A DNA stretch of 64,000 bases from an uncultured Comamonas sp. GTDB lineage: Bacteria > Pseudomonadota > Gammaproteobacteria > Burkholderiales > Burkholderiaceae_C. Positions 42,034 to 52,100 of this stretch are shown here, one piece after another. The stretch is taken from the NCBI GenBank assembly GCA_947306475.1, contig CAMZGS010000001.1:124001-188000 (forward strand), written 5' to 3'. Numbering within the stretch: position 1 is the stretch's first letter; each line of letters begins with the position of its first letter. The notes beneath the pieces are model-generated. The model was given only the letters and a program-made list of their open reading frames with translations, made no database searches and was not told the origin of the DNA. The translations under genes were made by a program, and so were the position numbers.

Positions 42034-43289
42034 TGCGGGATACTCACGCGGTGAGGGTGATGCAGGACGCGAATCGTCTGCAGCGTGGTTTTTTCAGGCT
42101 GACTGGCGGCCTCGAACTGCCAGTCGGGCTCATGTTGCAGATCATGGAACAGGCGCAGCAGGGTGGCATCCTGCAGGTGGGCGTAATGGCTGTACAACCA
42201 ATCGAGCAGATTTTCCACCGGCAGGCTGCGTGCCAGATGCGCGCGAATAGCGGCTTCGTCCACCTGCTCCAGCAACGGAGCGTCATCGCCGGGTTCATCC
42301 TGCGGAAAGGTCACCGCCTGCGGCTGGTATTGGCGCGCGGCGGCCATGATCGCCCGCACCTCATCGCCCAATTGCAGTTTGAAACCGCGCTCATTGCGCC
42401 AGACGGGGAGCGCCGTGTCATTCGCCGGGCGCGACAGTGCGCGACGCAGGCCGCGTTTGCGCACCTGACCCAACAGCAAGCTGATGGCACTGGTCAGTGC
42501 GTTGTGCTGACGCAGCTCTTCGCGCAGGGGCAGCAGTGTATCGGCGCACTGTTGCGCAACCAGCCGGCCAAAGCGCCGCAGCTCCTTGGCCTGGTGCGCC
42601 ACCTGACGTAACTGCAGGCGATGCGAGTAGAGCGCACCCTGTACCGACAATTGCTCTAGGCTCAAGTCGAGCGCACGCTCCGCTTCTTCCAGATAGCGAT
42701 AGAAGGTGCCCTGCGAGCCGCTGTCCATCATCTGGTTCATCGGCTCCACATAATGATCGTAGGCTTCCAGCACCTCGCGGTAGCGCTGGCTGATCGGCAT
42801 GCTGCTGTCGGCGCTTTTGGCGTTTTCCGCCAGCTCAAAGAGCGCGTGCCGGTCCTGATCGAGCTGCAGGCTGATCTGGCGGAAGAGTTCTGCCAGCTTG
42901 TTGGCGGCCCCGCGCACGCGATCCATGTCGGCCCCGAGCATCCCTTCATTGAGTGCTTCGGTGGCTTCGCGGATCGCAGCAACACGAGCCTGCAGTACGG
43001 CAGCCAGGCCCAGCTCATGTTCACGGGTGAGGCCGCGCACGAACTCCAGCACATAGGCATTGAGCTGCAGATCGCTGCTGCGCGGCAAGGTTTGCAGGAT
43101 ATCCGCATTGACCAGGGCGCGCAGTACCGCGCCCTGCGTTTCGGCATCCCGTTGCCCGGATACCTTGGCAATACCGTTCAACACCTGATCGCTGGTCAGC
43201 ACGGCAAACTCGCGCGACAGCCGCACCAAAAGCTCCACGGTGTCCCAATGGGTGTAAAGCGCGTAGACCAGCGAGCGAGGGTTGGCCAT
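42030..43289 (-). CDS. jetA: Wadjet kleisin-like subunit JetA
   Basis: 419 aa. An N-terminal winged helix (LYTHWDTVELLVRLSREF), long helices in the middle (residues 95-300) and a C-terminal wHTH-like end fit a MukF/kleisin-type JetA. It begins one base after the stop of the DUF262 nuclease gene (TGACATG), so Wadjet is translationally coupled to the upstream defence genes. The Wadjet subtype cannot be decided by eye. Confidence 0.85.
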   Translation of the reverse strand: MANPRSLVYALYTHWDTVELLVRLSREFAVLTSDQVLNGIAKVSGQRDAETQGAVLRALVNADILQTLPRSSDLQLNAYVLEFVRGLTREHELGLAAVLQARVAAIREATEALNEGMLGADMDRVRGAANKLAELFRQISLQLDQDRHALFELAENAKSADSSMPISQRYREVLEAYDHYVEPMNQMMDSGSQGTFYRYLEEAERALDLSLEQLSVQGALYSHRLQLRQVAHQAKELRRFGRLVAQQCADTLLPLREELRQHNALTSAISLLLGQVRKRGLRRALSRPANDTALPVWRNERGFKLQLGDEVRAIMAAARQYQPQAVTFPQDEPGDDAPLLEQVDEAAIRAHLARSLPVENLLDWLYSHYAHLQDATLLRLFHDLQHEPDWQFEAASQPEKTTLQTIRVLHHPHRVSIPQ

Positions 43290-43290
43290 G

Positions 43291-45120
43291 TCAGTTCAGT
43301 CTCCCACCACCGAGCAGGCATGCCCTGTGCGGCATGCTCTCACCCGCCAGCCGCACAGGGCGGCAACCCGGCGCATGGCCGCAGCGGGGTTTCATAAGGT
43401 GCAGGCTGGACGCATCGACCATTCGTTGTCCCCACGCCACCGCGATGCGTTTACGGCGCTCTTGCAAGAACGCCTTGTAGTGATCCAGTGCCAGCAGTTC
43501 CTCCTCCACCGGGATGCACTGTGCTGCGAATGGTGCTGCACCGTGCTGCGCCACCAGCGGCAACAGGTAGGTCACAGGCGCCTTGTCGCTGATCGCACGA
43601 TTGGTTTTGCCGCCGATGAAAGCCAGGTTGGCGATGTCGTCGGCCTCGCGAGGGGTGTAGCTGCCGCGCAGCAATGCCTTGGGGAAAATGTGATGAAACT
43701 GCAAGCGGTGCTGACTGCCCGAGTGGTCCAGCGCAATGGCCAGGTGGCTGCGCCAATCCTTGGCACCTGCCGCACGAAATGCCAGGAACATGGTCTTGAA
43801 CAGCGCACTGCGCTGGTTGCGCCCCTCCAGCTCTTCCGGCGTGATGTCAAGACGGCCGAACTGCAGACGCAGCCGGTCGATCAGTTCATTGACGCCGCCG
43901 CCATTGCGGATGGTCGCCAAATCCTGATCCAGAATGGTCTCACTGGAACCCCGGGAGAAACGGCCTTTGGCATTGGCGGCCAAGGCCCAGTAGCGCAACT
44001 GCTGCGCCTCGTCATTGCCAAGCGCATAGTTGCGGCTGTGCCCGAAGTACGCCAGAACGACCAACAGGAAGGGCGACGACAGCAGCGCCGGGCTATCGAT
44101 GCCCAGGTTGCTCCGGGCGAAGTTGAGCGCGAATTCCATTCCCTCGCAGGCTTCTTGCCATGCCTTCTGCAGCTTCTCCACACTAAGGCTGGCGACGATC
44201 TGGAACCGCGATTGACCGGTGGCAAACGCCATCAGGTTCTTCAAGTGCAAGCCGAGATCGAGGTCAAAGCCCGTCTTGGTACAGTCCTTCTGGAAATCCT
44301 GGAACGTCTGCAGCGAGTGCCGCCACTTGGCGGTGATCTGCGCCAGCGCCAGGTCGGAACTGCGCAGCTTGGCGCCCAATGAATTCACGCGAACGAAGAT
44401 TTCCGTGACCTCATCGTAGGAAAGCGTGCGCTCCAGTACATCCATCCGGTAAACGTACTTGCGGATGCCTCGCAGCCGGGCCAGGCGCTGGCTGTACTTC
44501 TCGTAACGCGGATCGTCAAAACCACTGACGCCGGCACGCTTGAGGAACGGCGCATCGTTGTCGGTCTTGAACACGTCCGATACCTTCACCCACTGCGGCA
44601 GCTGCTCCAGCTTGCGGGTTGCCACCACGAAGGTCATCTTGTTGAAGCGCTTGAGCAGTTCGTCCTCGGTCGAGTCCGTCTCGTCACCGATCAGTTCGCC
44701 GTCCTCATCGAAATCCTCCTCATCGCCACCGTTTTCTTCCACTTCGGTCACAACCGCCAGTTGGTCGGGATGCTCGAGGTTGAACAACAGGTCGATGGGC
44801 CGACGACGGCCGCGCACCGACACCGGCTCGCCGCGAATGACGGCCGAGAGTGATGTCAGACGCTGCTGACCATCCAGCAGAAGCCGCGTGCTTTGGTAGG
44901 GGTTCGTGCTCTGGCTGACCGCGAAATCCTGCAGCGGCACGGCTTCATCCGTTTCCCAAAGCAGGATGGCGCCCGATGGGTAGCCGCGATACAGCGAATC
45001 CAGCAAATCGCGCACCCGTGTAGAACGCCACACATACTGGCGCTGCATTTCCGGCAAGCGCAGCTCGCCGCGCTCGATCATGGAAACCAGTTCTTCAACG
45101 CTTGCTTCGGCCTTGGCCAT
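43291..45120 (-). CDS. DUF262-HNH (GmrSD-like) nuclease, single chain
   Basis: 609 aa. The N-terminal DUF262 domain has LRLPEMQRQYVWRSTRVRDLLDSL, GAILLWET and LLLDGQQRLTSL (NTP-binding/ParB-like fold). The C-terminal HNH (DUF1524-type) region is LQFHHIFPKALLRGS...DIANLAFIGGKTN. GmrSD-type IV enzymes cut glucosylated or modified phage DNA, and SspE has the same layout. A Glu/Asp-rich insert lies at ~125-155. The last ~30 residues (CGHAPGCRPVRLAGESMPHRA) look unlike the family and may be a read-through extension. Confidence 0.87.
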   Translation of the reverse strand: MAKAEASVEELVSMIERGELRLPEMQRQYVWRSTRVRDLLDSLYRGYPSGAILLWETDEAVPLQDFAVSQSTNPYQSTRLLLDGQQRLTSLSAVIRGEPVSVRGRRRPIDLLFNLEHPDQLAVVTEVEENGGDEEDFDEDGELIGDETDSTEDELLKRFNKMTFVVATRKLEQLPQWVKVSDVFKTDNDAPFLKRAGVSGFDDPRYEKYSQRLARLRGIRKYVYRMDVLERTLSYDEVTEIFVRVNSLGAKLRSSDLALAQITAKWRHSLQTFQDFQKDCTKTGFDLDLGLHLKNLMAFATGQSRFQIVASLSVEKLQKAWQEACEGMEFALNFARSNLGIDSPALLSSPFLLVVLAYFGHSRNYALGNDEAQQLRYWALAANAKGRFSRGSSETILDQDLATIRNGGGVNELIDRLRLQFGRLDITPEELEGRNQRSALFKTMFLAFRAAGAKDWRSHLAIALDHSGSQHRLQFHHIFPKALLRGSYTPREADDIANLAFIGGKTNRAISDKAPVTYLLPLVAQHGAAPFAAQCIPVEEELLALDHYKAFLQERRKRIAVAWGQRMVDASSLHLMKPRCGHAPGCRPVRLAGESMPHRACLLGGGRLN

Positions 45121-45133
45121 GCTATTTCCTCGA

Positions 45134-45901
45134 TCAGGATGTGAGCAGGAAACACTCGCGGTGCCATTGCAGATAATGCTGGTGCTCGCTGGCCAGCCAG
45201 CGCAGCTTCATTCCCGGATGAATGCCAAGCCCCTGCAGATCGCCTGCGGACAGGCGAGGGCTGGTCATCAGGTGTCCGGTATCGTCGAAGCTGATCAGAA
45301 AGCGATCAAACAATGCATCCAGATTGGCCACCAGCAGAAAGCCATTGAAGGCATCCAGCCGCTCGGCATCACCGGCGCACTCGGCCCAGGGTTTGGCATG
45401 GCTGGCACGCAGCACCTCGGGCACATTGATGCCGGTTACCGCACAGGCGCCACCCCAATAGGTGAGCAAGGCATCGCGGTAACGCGCCTGTCCCACACGC
45501 TGACGCACCAGGCGTTCGACTTCCGTGCCCCGGGCTTCGGCAGGCATCGCTTCCACCGCTTGCGCCACGGCAGCGTGGTAGTCGCTTACCGCCTGGTTCG
45601 GCAAGGCCTGCGACAGACTGGCTGCACGGCGCAACAGGGCGGCCAGATCAGCCAGGGTGGGCACACAGAACACGCCAGCAGCACCGGCCCAGGGCTGAAA
45701 GCTGCGCAGCAACTCCGGCAACAGCGCGGGCGTGGCTGGCTGAAAGCGCACTTCAAAGCCTTCGGCCAATGCTGTCACCACTGCCTGACTGCGATGACGG
45801 GCCGAAGCCAGTGTCACCGCATCGCCTGCCGGAGATAGCACGTGCTCGAAGCCGTTGTCGTGGCCGGTTTTTTCGATGAGGGTGCGTCGTAGCGGGCTCA
45901 T
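45134..45901 (-). CDS. HNH endonuclease
   Basis: 255 aa. The C-terminal HNH_2-type nuclease has CAVTGINVPEVLRASHAKPWAEC, then DAFNGFLLVANLDALFDRFLISF, the typical pair of Cys/His and Asn-His-like motifs. The N-terminal ~140 residues may be a sensing or DNA-binding domain. It lies 14 bp after the KGGVGR ATPase gene and 13 bp before the DUF262 gene. Such stand-alone HNH proteins are frequent effectors in defence islands. Confidence 0.82.
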   Translation of the reverse strand: MSPLRRTLIEKTGHDNGFEHVLSPAGDAVTLASARHRSQAVVTALAEGFEVRFQPATPALLPELLRSFQPWAGAAGVFCVPTLADLAALLRRAASLSQALPNQAVSDYHAAVAQAVEAMPAEARGTEVERLVRQRVGQARYRDALLTYWGGACAVTGINVPEVLRASHAKPWAECAGDAERLDAFNGFLLVANLDALFDRFLISFDDTGHLMTSPRLSAGDLQGLGIHPGMKLRWLASEHQHYLQWHRECFLLTS

Positions 45902-45915
45902 GAACTACTCAGTGA

Positions 45916-48684
45916 CTACAGAGGAATAGTGCCAATATTTTTCTTCAGCAGTGCCTGGGTTCGCGGTTTGCCAGCCGCAGATGTCTCAAAGCCCAAGCCG
46001 TAGCGGTAAATTTCCGGCACATACAGCCGTTCATCACCATGCTTGCCATCAGTGTCTTCATAGATCACGCCCAAGTCTTTCAGCGACTGCAGCATTTTGG
46101 AGTCAAGGCCAGCCTGCTCGGCGCTGAAAGGAATTCTGATAGGTCGCAGGTTTTTGTTTTCCATGTCTGCGTTCCACCTGTGCAATACTTGAATTTCCAG
46201 CTTGGCTTCTTCGACCTTTTCCTTACTGCAGGAACTGATGGCCTTGCGCATGGTTTCTGGTGCCAGTAGTCGGTCGCTCCATTTGTCTCCACTGCGCTCC
46301 ATTTCAAGCTTCGCGGCAAATTTGAGAAAGCGAACCAAATCACGAGCCTGAATATTGCCTTTCAAATCACACAGAGCGGTATACACCCAGCGGGCCGAAA
46401 GGGCTTCTTTTGATTTTGCGCTACCCAGCTTTGTACCCCAGAGCTCTACCAACTGCCTTTTCAGCTCTTCCATCCCCATGGATTCTGCTTTTTTCGTGTT
46501 TGGATATAAGCCTGATTGACAGCTCAACATATAAGCCAGGCGCAAAAAGCTTTCCGCATTCCAGTGCAGGCGAAAAGGCTCAAAGCGGTTTAGCAGTTGA
46601 GCCACGTTTTGACGGATTACGCTTTCCACATAGTCAACACGCACAAATACCAGCAGGCCAATGTGCGGCTCCCTTAATTCACTGATCCGGTTGGGCAGTC
46701 TGAACAAAGACTCCAGGGCAGCCCGGGCGGCCTCCTGCTCCAGATCAGGAAACGCATCTTCCAGGCCATCAAACACCAAAACCAGGCTTTGCCCCTTGCT
46801 GCGTATCAGCTCGTTCAAGTCAGCCAAACCTGTGCCGGACAGGCCAAACTGGCGAGCAATCAGCTCATCCCAAAAATCATCCCAGTGCTCTGGTGGTTCT
46901 TGTAACGCCTTATCCTTTTGGCGGGCAATCTGAGAGAACGTCAACAGCCCATCGTCCGCCAATTCAAGTTGTTGCAAGCAGGCACGCTGTGCATTTTTGA
47001 TTTCGCCGTCTGGCTTGTCAGGGGTGTCTTTGGAGAAAAGCACCGGAAAAATGGCAGCGTCGGTTGCTGCTTGCCCAAAACCAATGCTTTCCCGGAATAT
47101 TTGCCAGCTCTGGCATTGCACCATCTGACGGAACGTAAAGGTTTTGCCCGACCCCTTGGCACCGATAACCAGTGCGTTGGGCAGCTCTTTGGAAAAGTGC
47201 TTCCCCAGATTGATCAAGGGCTCAATAGCCAGCAGGCTGCCCAGATTGTTGCCCTCAGCAAAGGCTGCTTCCGTGCATATTTCATATAATTTTCGCGCCA
47301 GCTCTTGTCGCTCCTGTTCTGTGCGCTCATTTTTTTTCTGGCCACCAATATTCAATCCGGGCTGCACTGCATAAAGTGCTTTGGCCCAGCTTTCCGCCGC
47401 ATTGAATAAAGGAAAAGCTTCGGAAAATCTTGCCAAGGCTTCATCAATATTACTGATAGACATCAGGCTGTTATTGAAGCTGGCCTCAAGCCATTCAATT
47501 TGTGAAGCCAACGGTTCGGACGAGGGATACGCCTGCTCAAGCCTTTTAATGGCGTCTGCATAGCTTGCAGACTCGCGCAACTCTTTGGTGAGCAGGCTCA
47601 ACACAACGCTAGGCCTGGCCCTGGCTTGTAGGTCTTCCGGCAAGCGTCGGTTATAGGCGTGCAAGCTGCGTAGCACTTCCGTCATGCCCAGTATCGACTG
47701 AGGTGCAACCGTGGTAACAAAAAAGTGATCAATACGCGGATCAAATAACAAAGGGCTCGCCAGCTCGCTCAGGCCCGCGCGCAAATCAATAAACACGGCA
47801 TCTGCCCCCAGCTTTTGGCCCAATGCATGCAGGTGATCCGTTAACTGCCAGGGATTCGCTGGATTACGCGCCAGATGTTCGGGTGTGACCGGCATATCCT
47901 GGATCTCGCTTAAATCCAGGGCTGCTGGCAGCACAAACAACTCTCGCTCCAGTCCATTTACGCTATAGGAGGTTTTCTTTAACTCGGCGGCAAAGTACTC
48001 CAGCGCCTCATCCGTACTGGTCGGCGGGTAGTGCAAAGCCTCAAGCAGCTGTACAAACGAAACGCCAGGCCTGTTTATATCACTGAGCCAAAAAGTTACG
48101 CCGGGCGCTTCCAGGTCGGCATCCACCACCAGGATTTTTTTGGGCCCGTCACTGCTCTCTTTAAAACAAGCCGTTACATAAGTCATCAAGGCACTGGTGC
48201 GCCCCACGCCACCCTTGAACGAGTGAAAAGAAACCAGCTCCGGGCCGCCAGCAAACTCAGCAGGCATTTTGACTGTTTGATAGGGCTGGGCGGGTGGTTC
48301 ACGTAGCAGTTCTTCATCTGCATTATCGTCCTGTTCAGGATCAGGCAAATAGACCACATCCTTCCACAGCGGATACTCGGGCGGAGTGATTTTCTGCATG
48401 CCGGCATCCTGAATCAGGTTGACTGGATAACCCGTAGAGCCGATTTTCAGCTCGACGTGTCGCCCTGCCTCAGTCGTCAGGTAGAGCCGCCCAAACGCCT
48501 TGGTCAGCCACTGGTCTACCTGCGACTCATCACCGTTGTGGTAAATATCCATGCCAGAAGCAAAGCAATCCACGGCCAGGATGTTTTCTGGCAGGTCAGC
48601 CCAGCGGTGGGTTGTTTGCTTGAGCAAACGCTCCACATCCAGCCAGGTCAACAGACACAGGTGTGTCCCTGTCATTCTGTTCAT
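45916..48684 (-). CDS. KGGVGR-motif ATPase with second P-loop domain
   Basis: 922 aa. Residues 1-130 form an N-terminal domain of unknown type. A ParA/MinD-like domain follows, with deviant Walker A FHSFKGGVGRTSALMTYV (~150-167) and VVDADLEAPGVT (~190). A second NTPase domain starts near residue 505 (LVIGAKGSGKTFTFRQMV) with LVLVFDGLEDAFPD as Walker B, like a STAND or KAP NTPase. A helical C-terminus ends the chain. The gene is AT-richer than its neighbours. It overlaps the HEPN-like gene upstream by 4 bp. Proteins with KGGVGR are known only as a descriptive family, so the mechanism is open. Confidence 0.85.
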   Translation of the reverse strand: MNRMTGTHLCLLTWLDVERLLKQTTHRWADLPENILAVDCFASGMDIYHNGDESQVDQWLTKAFGRLYLTTEAGRHVELKIGSTGYPVNLIQDAGMQKITPPEYPLWKDVVYLPDPEQDDNADEELLREPPAQPYQTVKMPAEFAGGPELVSFHSFKGGVGRTSALMTYVTACFKESSDGPKKILVVDADLEAPGVTFWLSDINRPGVSFVQLLEALHYPPTSTDEALEYFAAELKKTSYSVNGLERELFVLPAALDLSEIQDMPVTPEHLARNPANPWQLTDHLHALGQKLGADAVFIDLRAGLSELASPLLFDPRIDHFFVTTVAPQSILGMTEVLRSLHAYNRRLPEDLQARARPSVVLSLLTKELRESASYADAIKRLEQAYPSSEPLASQIEWLEASFNNSLMSISNIDEALARFSEAFPLFNAAESWAKALYAVQPGLNIGGQKKNERTEQERQELARKLYEICTEAAFAEGNNLGSLLAIEPLINLGKHFSKELPNALVIGAKGSGKTFTFRQMVQCQSWQIFRESIGFGQAATDAAIFPVLFSKDTPDKPDGEIKNAQRACLQQLELADDGLLTFSQIARQKDKALQEPPEHWDDFWDELIARQFGLSGTGLADLNELIRSKGQSLVLVFDGLEDAFPDLEQEAARAALESLFRLPNRISELREPHIGLLVFVRVDYVESVIRQNVAQLLNRFEPFRLHWNAESFLRLAYMLSCQSGLYPNTKKAESMGMEELKRQLVELWGTKLGSAKSKEALSARWVYTALCDLKGNIQARDLVRFLKFAAKLEMERSGDKWSDRLLAPETMRKAISSCSKEKVEEAKLEIQVLHRWNADMENKNLRPIRIPFSAEQAGLDSKMLQSLKDLGVIYEDTDGKHGDERLYVPEIYRYGLGFETSAAGKPRTQALLKKNIGTIPL

Positions 48685-49118
48685 TGCAGTTCTCCTTGAA
48701 TCCAGTCAAGCACATCTTGCAGTTGCTGTTCGCAGTCTTTATCGGTGGGGGCTTCACATTGGCCGCCATAGCGCCATACTTGGTGTAGGTCGCTAAATTT
48801 CCCGTTGCGAGGCAGCTTTGTCTGGCCACGGGTAACCTCGGGCAAGCGAAAAGTTTCCGCCAGGGAAAGGCAGGAACCCACATTCAGCTCTTTTAAAACC
48901 TGGCGTAAATCATGGCCTGTGCGCTTGATGTCATCGCCTTCAAACAAGGTACGGCCTTGCCGCCTTAGCCAGACTGCTTTTAATCCGCATTCCACCGCAT
49001 AAAACAGCAATAAGCGGTGTGGATTTTTACGGTTGTTTACAAATGCCGACGTGGCAGCGGCGGATAGCTCGCGCCATGCTTTCGTCAGTTCCCTGTCAGT
49101 AAAAGGTAGCGCGCTCAC
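48681..49118 (-). CDS. HEPN-like small protein
   Basis: 145 aa from GTG 49118, overlapping the methyltransferase stop (GTGA). The chain is all helical, with AFVNNRKNPHRLLLFYAVECGLKAVWLRR, a TGHDLRQVLKEL helix and a LHQVWRYGG end. The YAVECGLKA helix followed by HDL is typical of HEPN-family proteins. No clear RxxxxH RNase motif is visible, so it may be a non-nuclease HEPN or an antitoxin-like partner. Overlap with the KGGVGR gene suggests a two-component module. Confidence 0.6.
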   Translation of the reverse strand: MSALPFTDRELTKAWRELSAAATSAFVNNRKNPHRLLLFYAVECGLKAVWLRRQGRTLFEGDDIKRTGHDLRQVLKELNVGSCLSLAETFRLPEVTRGQTKLPRNGKFSDLHQVWRYGGQCEAPTDKDCEQQLQDVLDWIQGELQ

Positions 49119-52100
49119 AGCAAGTTTCCTTTTTCCATCTGATCCCACGCCTCCAGCACCAGCCTTTGCGTGCGGTATTCGCCGTATTCTCGCATCTCCT
49201 TGTCTTTGAGCACGCGGAAGGTTTCGCTGGGGTAGTCGTCGCCCATGACGTCGGCGGGGTCGAGGATGTAGCGTAGTTCTTCCTCGGTGAGGCCGTAGAG
49301 TCTGGCGTAGTAGGCGTCGAGTTCGGCGCGCAGGGTGGCGCGGCGGTCGGGGTCATAAGGGAAAGGGGTGAGCGGCGAGCGGCGGATGGCCTCGGGGGTG
49401 CAGTGCTTCCAGTCGCCGGTTTCCGTTTTCCATGCGCTCACCAATTCCTCGGCCCAGGGCTGCAAATCCCAGGAGGTGTAGGTCAGCTCCAGTACACGCG
49501 GGACGATGAATGCAAGGTCGGCTTCGGTGTAGCGGTCTGGCGGGAGTATGGGAAGTTGTTTGAAGTAGTAAAAGCTGAAATTGACACCTCCTACTTTCTG
49601 TCTCGCCACAAAATCAAGAGGTAGGCATTCAAGATTGCCAAGTAATGCAGCCGACTGCACAGCCTGGATCGATTCGTCCACAAGCCAGAGAAAAACGCTG
49701 TCTCCTTGAGCACTCATGGGCATTACTGTTGCAATCGTTGTACGTTCATCAGTAGCTCGCGCATTACGACGCCACCCCATCAACCACTGTGGGCAGGCGG
49801 CCTGCAGCCAGCGTTCAGCCAAGGCGAGCACGTCGGGTTCGTCCGCCAGCGGGGCTTCCGACGCCGGCAGATGGCCATAGTCGGCGGCGAGCGCCAGTAC
49901 GGCGCGCTCGGCGTCTGGGTCGGTGGCGTACCAGGCGGTGGCGTTGCGGGCGCCGGGCGTGTAGGGCTGCACCCTGGCTTCGCTTTCGGCGGGCAGGTAG
50001 TCCTCATTCAGCGGTTGCAGACATGGGGGGTTATCTCCGACGAAGCCCAGTGATGTGGGGGCGATGGTGCGCGCATAGGGATGCCGGGCGACAAAGGCTT
50101 TCCATTCAGGGTAGATGCCCATGCCCGGATGGGTGCGACGCTGTTCGGCCAGGTAGCGCCCGAACAGCAACTGGGTGACACACAGCACGGCGGCCTGGGT
50201 GTTGCCGTCCTTGAGGGCCTTCATCAAGCCTTCGGGCAGGCGGGCGACGCGCAGCCAGACTTCGCGGGCTTGCACCCAGTAGCGCGGGGTGACGGTGAAA
50301 GCCGGGTCGGCCTTTTCCGCCGGCGTGACATCACGGCTGTTGCCGTCCGGCGTGTAGGTGGCCCAGCGGTGGTCGAACTGGTGGATCAGTTTGGCCTCGT
50401 ACAGCGGCAGGCGGTCAGGGGCTGGCTCGGTCTTGAACAGATGGCTGTCGTTCGACATGTGGAACATGGTCATGAACGAAATACCCCACGGGTTTTGCGC
50501 GGGTTCCACCACCTTGGCCTGCTTGCCCTCGCCTGCGATCACAGCATCGCGCATCAGCACCGGGGCGGCGCGGTAGAGCTTCTTGGTCAGCTCCGCGTCG
50601 CGCTCGCTGCGGAACACCGGGCAGGTGAGCGTGTTGGGGTTGATGAGGCGGAATTCCTCGGGCGTGAGGGTGAAACGGCGGCGCGGGTCGGCCAGTTGGC
50701 TGACCTGGGTGGCGAAACAGACGAATTCGGCCTGTTCCGCTGCGCCCAGGGTGAGCAAGCAGAACTTGTAGCTGCGGTGTACCGAGGGGAATACCGCCTC
50801 GCGGTTCTCGATGTCGTACAGGCTGACCAGCCGCCGGTTCTGGGTGATGTGGCCGAAGTACGCCTTGGTGCTGTCGTCGGTGGCGATGCCGGTGGGCACG
50901 ATGAATCCGGCGCGGCCGCTATCGGCATGGATTTGCAGGATGGTTTCGGCAAACAGCGCGTAGGTGTTCACATCGCCCACGCCGGTCAGCGGGTAGCGGC
51001 CGCCGTCGGTGCCTTTCACATGGGCGAACACGCTGGCCGCCTCCGCCGTGCGGCGGGCGGTGACGAATTCGCGGTAGAGGCGTTTTTCGGCCTCGTCCTC
51101 GTTCGTTTCGTGGGCCAGGTCGGGGTACAGGTGGCGTGCCAGCATGCCTTCGCTGAGCCACTGGATGCGCTGGGCGCGTTCGGCCTTGTTGCGGGCCTCC
51201 GCCACGTCGCGATGGCGGGTGGCGAAGAATTCTTCCTCTTGCAGCTTGATGCGTTCCCACGGCGGATTGCCCAGCACGCAGTCGAAGCCGCCTTGCGCGA
51301 ATACCTGCGGAAAGGCCAGCGGCCAGTGGAACACGCGGGCCTGTTCGCAGGCGGCGCGTGCGGCGGCGATGGGCGCGGCGTGCTCGGTCTGGGCGCGTTG
51401 CGGGTCGGTCAGCAGCGCATGCAGGGTGATGCTGGTGGGCACGGCATCGGCCGTGTCTTCCGTCTTGGGCAGCAGGTAGGCGCCCACCAGCGCATCGGCG
51501 GCGTGGGCCAGCGGGCTGTGGGCGGAGTCTTCCAGAAAGCGGCGCCAGGCCTGTTCCTTGGCGGCCACCTGCTCGGGGGTGTCAGCGGGCAGGGTTTCGA
51601 TGGCGCGCAGGGCATCGAGGCCGCTGCGGTTGTCCACACCCAGCAGCATCTGTTTTCGGTTCAGATCCTTGTCTATTTGCTTGAGACCGGCGGCGTTGGC
51701 CTTGGCCAGTGCCTTGCAAACGTCCTTGTCGTCGCCGCTCAAGGGCTTGAAGGCATCCTTGGCGATGCCTTGTTCCAGCGCGTTCAGGTCGGTCAGGCCC
51801 AGCAAGGCATCGCCCACTTGCAGGTGGTGGTCGAGGAAGCCCAGCGGGCGGCCTTCCTCGTAGCCTTCGAGCCACAGGGCCATGCGCGCCAGTTCGATGG
51901 CCATGGGGTTGCGGTCCACCCCGAAGATGCAGCGGGCCACCACTTCGCGCAGAGCGTGGCGGTAGTCCTGCGGCTGGATGGCGCCTTCCTGCCCGCCTTC
52001 GAGGCTGCGCAACTGGGCCAGCTTTTCCGCCAGACGGCGGGCGGCGGCGAGCAGGAAGTGGCCGCTGCCGCAGGCCGGGTCGATGACGCGGATGGCCAGC

